Part shown: one piece after another, positions 6,501-9,075 of the stretch | Layout: every line of letters begins with the position of its first letter | Numbering within the stretch: the first letter of the stretch is position 1 | Assembly (NCBI GenBank): GCA_023426865.1 | Contig: JAEZBT010000282.1 | Coordinates: 1 to 9,075, forward strand | Direction of reading: 5' to 3' | Origin: Actinomycetes bacterium | Lineage (GTDB): Bacteria; Actinomycetota; Actinomycetes; Actinomycetales; Cellulomonadaceae | DNA: 9,075 nucleotides | Notes under the pieces: generated by a model | What the model saw: only the letters and a program-made list of their open reading frames with translations | What the model was told of the DNA's origin: nothing | Database searches by the model: none | Made by a program: the position numbers and the translations under genes

Positions 6501-7296
6501 GCGCACCGGGACCCAGATGGCGGACCTGGCGGCCGAGCACGAGGGCAAACAGGTGACCTTCGCCGACACGCAGGCCGCGCCGACGACGGTGATCACCTCG
6601 CCGGAGTGGTCGGGCACCGAGCACGGCGGGCGGCGCTACTCGCCGTTCACGATCAACGTCGAGCGGCTCAAGCCCTGGCACACGCTCACCGGCCGCCAGC
6701 ACTTCTACCTGGACCACGACTGGATGACCGAGCTGGGGGAGTCCCTGCCGGTCTTCCGACCACCGCTGAACATGTCCGACCTGTTCGGTGAGAACGCCGT
6801 CGGGCACACGGGCGAGGTGGACGGCGCCGGCGGCGTGGTGGGAGTGACCGTGCGTTACCTGACGCCGCACAACAAGTGGTCGATCCACTCCGAGTACCAG
6901 GACAACCTGTTCATGCTCTCGCTGTCGCGGGGCGGCCCGACCATCTGGATGAGCGACAAGGACGCCGCCAAGGCCGGCATCGCCGACAACGACTGGATCG
7001 AGGCGGTGAACCGCAACGGCGTCGTGGTCGCCCGGGCGGTGGTGTCCCACCGGATGCCCGAGGGCACGGTCTACATGCACCATGCGCAGGACCGGCTGAT
7101 CGACGTGCCGCGGTCGGAGACCACGGGCAGGCGCGGCGGCATCCACAACTCGCTCACCCGCCTGCTCATCAAGCCGAGCCACCTCATCGGCGGCTACGCG
7201 CAGCTCTCGTACGCGTTCAACTACCTCGGCCCCACGGGCAACCAGCGGGACGAGGTCACGGTGGTCCGCCGCCGCAGCCAGGAGGTGACGTACTGA
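3535..7296 (+). CDS. narG: Respiratory nitrate reductase alpha subunit (molybdopterin enzyme)
   Basis: The complete 1253-residue protein is close to the 1247 of E. coli NarG. It reduces nitrate to nitrite at a bis-molybdopterin-guanine-dinucleotide molybdenum site on the cytoplasmic face of the membrane-anchored NarGHI complex. The near-N-terminal FS0 cluster site is intact: His65 in STHGVNCTGSC, then Cys69, Cys73 and, 34 residues later, Cys108 in EPRGCPRG. The histidine ligand in place of a cysteine is the NarG hallmark. The box SFYDWYADLPVASPQ (231-245) contains the aspartate that ligates Mo (Asp222 in E. coli), and QTDVPES follows directly. LTGCQGVNGGGWAHYVGQ and the C-terminal SHLIGGYAQLSYAFNY are further conserved NarG blocks. 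No cleavable Tat signal is visible; HLRRGE near residue 26 is at most a vestige. The stop overlaps narH by one base, and the 3' end contains the narH ribosome binding site. Confidence 0.98.
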   Translation: MTQAATGASAGLDGPASDAILRMGRHLRRGEVSEDLRTLHQIGGRDADAFYRDRWSHDKVVRSTHGVNCTGSCSWKVYVKDGIITWESQQTDYPSVGPDRPEYEPRGCPRGAAFSWYTYSPTRIRYPYLRGLLLEMYRAARARTGDPVEAWASIVDDPEASRRYKAARGKGGLVRASWEEALEIVAAAQVHTIRRYGPDRVAGFSPIPAMSMVSHGAGARYHALLGAPMLSFYDWYADLPVASPQVFGDQTDVPESGDWWDAGYLIMWGSNVPVTRTPDAHWMVEARYRGQKVVVVSPDYADNVKFADEWLAAAPGTDGALAMAMGHVVLREFYVDRPVPYFTDYAKRYTDLPFLVRLDETDDGAYLPGKFLTADDLGGSEAKAENAAFKTVLLDARTGEPVVPGGSLGYHYGEAGAGRWNLDLGDVDPMLSAGGVEVGATQAGEAVEVVLPRFDTLDGAASTVRRGVPVRRVAGRLVTTVLDLLLAQYGVGRQGLPGAWPTGYDDASQPCTPAWQEQFTGVPAAKAERIGREFAANAEESRGRSMILMGAGTNHWFHSDTIYRSFLALTTLTGCQGVNGGGWAHYVGQEKVRPVTGHGLYANALDWSRPPRTMVQTAYWYLNTDQFRYDAFGADTLAAHVPGRAGGHLTGKATADVVAQSARLGWMPSYPTFDKNPLDLADDAARAGVGVADHVVAELKAGRLRFAAEDPDAPENFPRVLTVWRANLLGSSAKGNEYFLHHLLGTDSNLRATEAPPEARPRDVVWHDEAPTGKLDLLVSLDFRMTSTTVYSDVVLPAATWYEKYDLNTTDMHPFVNSFSPAIAPPWQTRTDFDIFHGMARRFSELAAQHLGVRKDVVAVPLMHDTPDELATPHGIVRDWKKGECEPVPGVTMPKIVTVERDYGAVAAKMATLGPLLDTLGATTKGVTFDVGREVAYLGRKNGVAQGTGSIVEGRPLLTRDVHACEAILALSGTTNGHLAVQGFHTLEKRTGTQMADLAAEHEGKQVTFADTQAAPTTVITSPEWSGTEHGGRRYSPFTINVERLKPWHTLTGRQHFYLDHDWMTELGESLPVFRPPLNMSDLFGENAVGHTGEVDGAGGVVGVTVRYLTPHNKWSIHSEYQDNLFMLSLSRGGPTIWMSDKDAAKAGIADNDWIEAVNRNGVVVARAVVSHRMPEGTVYMHHAQDRLIDVPRSETTGRRGGIHNSLTRLLIKPSHLIGGYAQLSYAFNYLGPTGNQRDEVTVVRRRSQEVTY
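7280..7288 (+). promoter_or_regulatory. Ribosome binding site of narH inside the narG 3' end
   Basis: AGGAGGTGA is a nine-base perfect complement to the usual 16S rRNA 3' end, with 7 bases before the ATG at 7296. It is embedded in the last narG codons (Gln-Glu-Val). It picks 7296 over the in-frame ATGs at 7305, 7314, 7320 and 7326. That choice also puts the first cluster cysteine at residue 16, as in E. coli NarH. Confidence 0.8.
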
Positions 7297-9075
7297 TGCG
7301 CGTGATGGCCCAGATGGCGATGGTCATGAACCTCGACAAGTGCATCGGGTGCCACACGTGCTCGGTCACCTGCAAGCAGGCGTGGACGAACCGCACCGGC
7401 ACCGAGTACGTGTGGTTCAACAACGTCGAGACGCGGCCCGGACAGGGCTACCCGCGCACGTATGAGGACCAGGAGCGCTGGCAGGGCGGCTGGACCCTGA
7501 ACAGGCGCGGGCGCCTGCAGCTCAAGGCCGGCGGCCGGCTGAAGAACCTGTTCACGATCTTCGCGAGCCCCAAGCAGCCGTCGATCGACGAGTACTACGA
7601 GCCCTGGACGTACGACTACGAGCGGCTGACCAGCGCGCCGCTGCAGGAGCACACTCCCGTCGCGCGTCCGAAGTCGCTGCTCTCCGGCCAGGACATGCAG
7701 ATCTCCTGGAGCGCCAACTGGGACGACGACCTCGGCGGTGCCCCGGCGCTCACCCAGGCGGACCCGGTGCTGGCGAAGGTCTCGGACAAGGTCAAGCTCG
7801 AGTTCGAGCAGACGTTCATGTTCTACCTGCCGCGGATCTGCGAGCACTGCCTCAACCCGTCGTGCGCGGCGTCCTGCCCCTCGGGCGCGATCTACAAGCG
7901 GTCCGAGGACGGCATCGTCCTGGTGGACCAGGACAAGTGCCGCGGCTGGCGCAAGTGCGTGACGGGGTGCCCGTACAAGAAGATCTACTTCAACCACCGC
8001 ACGGGCAAGGCCGAGAAGTGCACGTTCTGCTTCCCGCGCATCGAGGTGGGCCTGCCGACCGTGTGCTCGGAGACGTGCGTCGGCCGTCTGCGGTACATCG
8101 GGCTCGTCCTGTACGACGCCGACCGTGTGCTCGAGGCCGCCAGTGAACCCGACGAGACGAAGTTGCTCGCGGCGCAGCGCTCCGTGTTCCTCGACCCCGA
8201 CGACCCGGAGGTCCAGCGGGCCGCCGAGGCGTCGGGGATCCCGCGGGACTGGGTGGACGCCGCGCGGCGGTCGCCGATCTGGTCGCTCATCCACCGCTAC
8301 GAGGTGGCCCTGCCGCTGCACCCGGAGTACCGGACGCTGCCCATGGTCTGGTACATCCCGCCGCTGTCGCCGGTCGTGGACGTGGTCCGGGACACGGGGG
8401 AGGACGCCGAGGACCGCGGCAACCTCTTCGCCGCCATCGACGCCCTGCGCATCCCGATCGAGTACCTCGCCGAGCTCTTCACGGCGGGTGACGTCGCACC
8501 CGTCGACGCCGTGCTGCGGCGCCTGGCGGCGATGCGCTCCTACATGCGCGACATCTCGATGGGCCGCGACGGCGACCCGGCGATCCCGGCGTCCGTCGGC
8601 ATGTCCGCGGCGGACATGGAGGGGATGTACCGCCTGCTGGCGCTGGCGAAGTACGACGAGCGGTACGTCATCCCGACCGCGCACGCCGAGCAGGCGCACT
8701 CGCTGGAGGAGCTGGCCACCGAGTGCGCGCTCGACTACGAGGGCGGCCCGGGCATGGGTGGGTCCGGCCCGTTCGGCGAGGGCTCCGGGCGCAACGACCC
8801 GATCGCCGTGGAGAACTTCCACATGCTGTCCCAGCGGCAGACCACGGACACGGTCGCCGACCCGGCCACCCGCAAGGCACGCGTCAACCTCCTCAACTGG
8901 GACGGCAAGGGGGTACCGCCGGGGCTCTTCCCGCCGAAGACCGACGAGGACCCCGAAGGCGCCCACCTGCGCGAGCCGGACGCCGCGGCGGCCCCCGCCG
9001 TGGTCCAGCCGCTGCCGGCGGGCGGCAGCGTGCCCGGCCCCGCGGGAACCGGCACCGAGCCCCGCAACCCTGGGG
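7296..9075 (+). CDS. narH: Respiratory nitrate reductase beta subunit, iron-sulfur protein (3' end outside window)
   Basis: The 593 codons in the window have no stop. NarH passes electrons from the NarI hemes to NarG through four iron-sulfur clusters on the cytoplasmic side. All expected ligands are visible: CIGCHTCSVTC (Cys16, 19, 22, 26); CEHCLNPSCAASC (Cys182, 185, 190, 194); CRGWRKCVTGC (Cys215, 221, 225), where Trp218 replaces a cysteine and marks the [3Fe-4S] site; then Cys242, Cys245, Cys257 and Cys261. Conserved NarH blocks such as LPLHPEYRTLPMVWY and RIPIEYLAELFTAGD follow. The conserved body ends near residue 530, close to the E. coli total of 512. Beyond it come LLNWDGKG and an Ala/Pro/Gly-rich tail from about 560, still open at the edge. 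Translation is coupled to narG through the TGATG overlap. narJ and narI probably follow. Confidence 0.97.
   Translation, partial: MRVMAQMAMVMNLDKCIGCHTCSVTCKQAWTNRTGTEYVWFNNVETRPGQGYPRTYEDQERWQGGWTLNRRGRLQLKAGGRLKNLFTIFASPKQPSIDEYYEPWTYDYERLTSAPLQEHTPVARPKSLLSGQDMQISWSANWDDDLGGAPALTQADPVLAKVSDKVKLEFEQTFMFYLPRICEHCLNPSCAASCPSGAIYKRSEDGIVLVDQDKCRGWRKCVTGCPYKKIYFNHRTGKAEKCTFCFPRIEVGLPTVCSETCVGRLRYIGLVLYDADRVLEAASEPDETKLLAAQRSVFLDPDDPEVQRAAEASGIPRDWVDAARRSPIWSLIHRYEVALPLHPEYRTLPMVWYIPPLSPVVDVVRDTGEDAEDRGNLFAAIDALRIPIEYLAELFTAGDVAPVDAVLRRLAAMRSYMRDISMGRDGDPAIPASVGMSAADMEGMYRLLALAKYDERYVIPTAHAEQAHSLEELATECALDYEGGPGMGGSGPFGEGSGRNDPIAVENFHMLSQRQTTDTVADPATRKARVNLLNWDGKGVPPGLFPPKTDEDPEGAHLREPDAAAAPAVVQPLPAGGSVPGPAGTGTEPRNPG

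Noticed and set aside
2917..7182. Open frame of 1421 codons on the minus strand, antisense to narK and narG
   Set aside because: It lies opposite well-conserved narK and narG coding sequence. Its product is Arg/Val/His/Gly-rich with no recognisable domain, as expected when G/C-rich third positions remove stop codons from the opposite strand.
7221..8966. Minus-strand open frame of 581 codons across narH
   Set aside because: It is opposite to a narH frame that carries every expected iron-sulfur cysteine; the antisense product shows no family features.
1..9075. CRISPR array, tRNA or rRNA gene, insertion sequence or attachment site
   Set aside because: No regularly spaced repeats, cloverleaf-like or rRNA segments, transposase-like proteins or terminal inverted repeats were seen. 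The intergenic spaces are short and accounted for.

Overview
The window is very GC-rich, with strong G/C preference at third codon positions and long accidental open frames antisense to the real genes. That base composition, the leaderless-looking regulator and the type of nitrate reductase point to a high-GC actinobacterium. A Micrococcales-type soil or plant-associated facultative anaerobe would fit, but the genus cannot be fixed from this sequence.

Left part, minus strand (1-1295): a cytochrome P450 gene runs leftward and ends in a 4-base ATGA overlap with the first 47 codons of a MoaB/MogA-type molybdopterin adenylyltransferase gene, which is cut by the window edge. Middle (1296-2158): a 128-bp divergent promoter region, then a 203-residue winged-helix regulator with a three-cysteine C-terminal domain (COG2345/SufR-like), then a 123-bp promoter region. 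Right part, plus strand (2159-9075): a NarK-type nitrate/nitrite transporter, a complete narG (catalytic subunit of respiratory nitrate reductase), and narH (iron-sulfur subunit), which starts with a 1-base overlap on narG and runs off the right edge. narJ and narI would be expected just beyond.

The genes make a coherent set. NarK brings nitrate to the cytoplasmic face and exports nitrite. NarG and NarH reduce nitrate using electrons from the quinol pool, delivered by the missing NarI. The MoaB homologue makes the molybdenum cofactor that NarG needs. The regulator lies between the two arms and may sense redox state, iron-sulfur status or nitric oxide.

The unexpected member is the P450. It is translationally coupled to the cofactor gene, and its I-helix has serine where the proton-delivery acid usually sits. 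A 12-base element (GAGTWTTCCCGG) occurs once in each of the two intergenic regions that flank the regulator, in opposite orientations, and is a candidate common operator.
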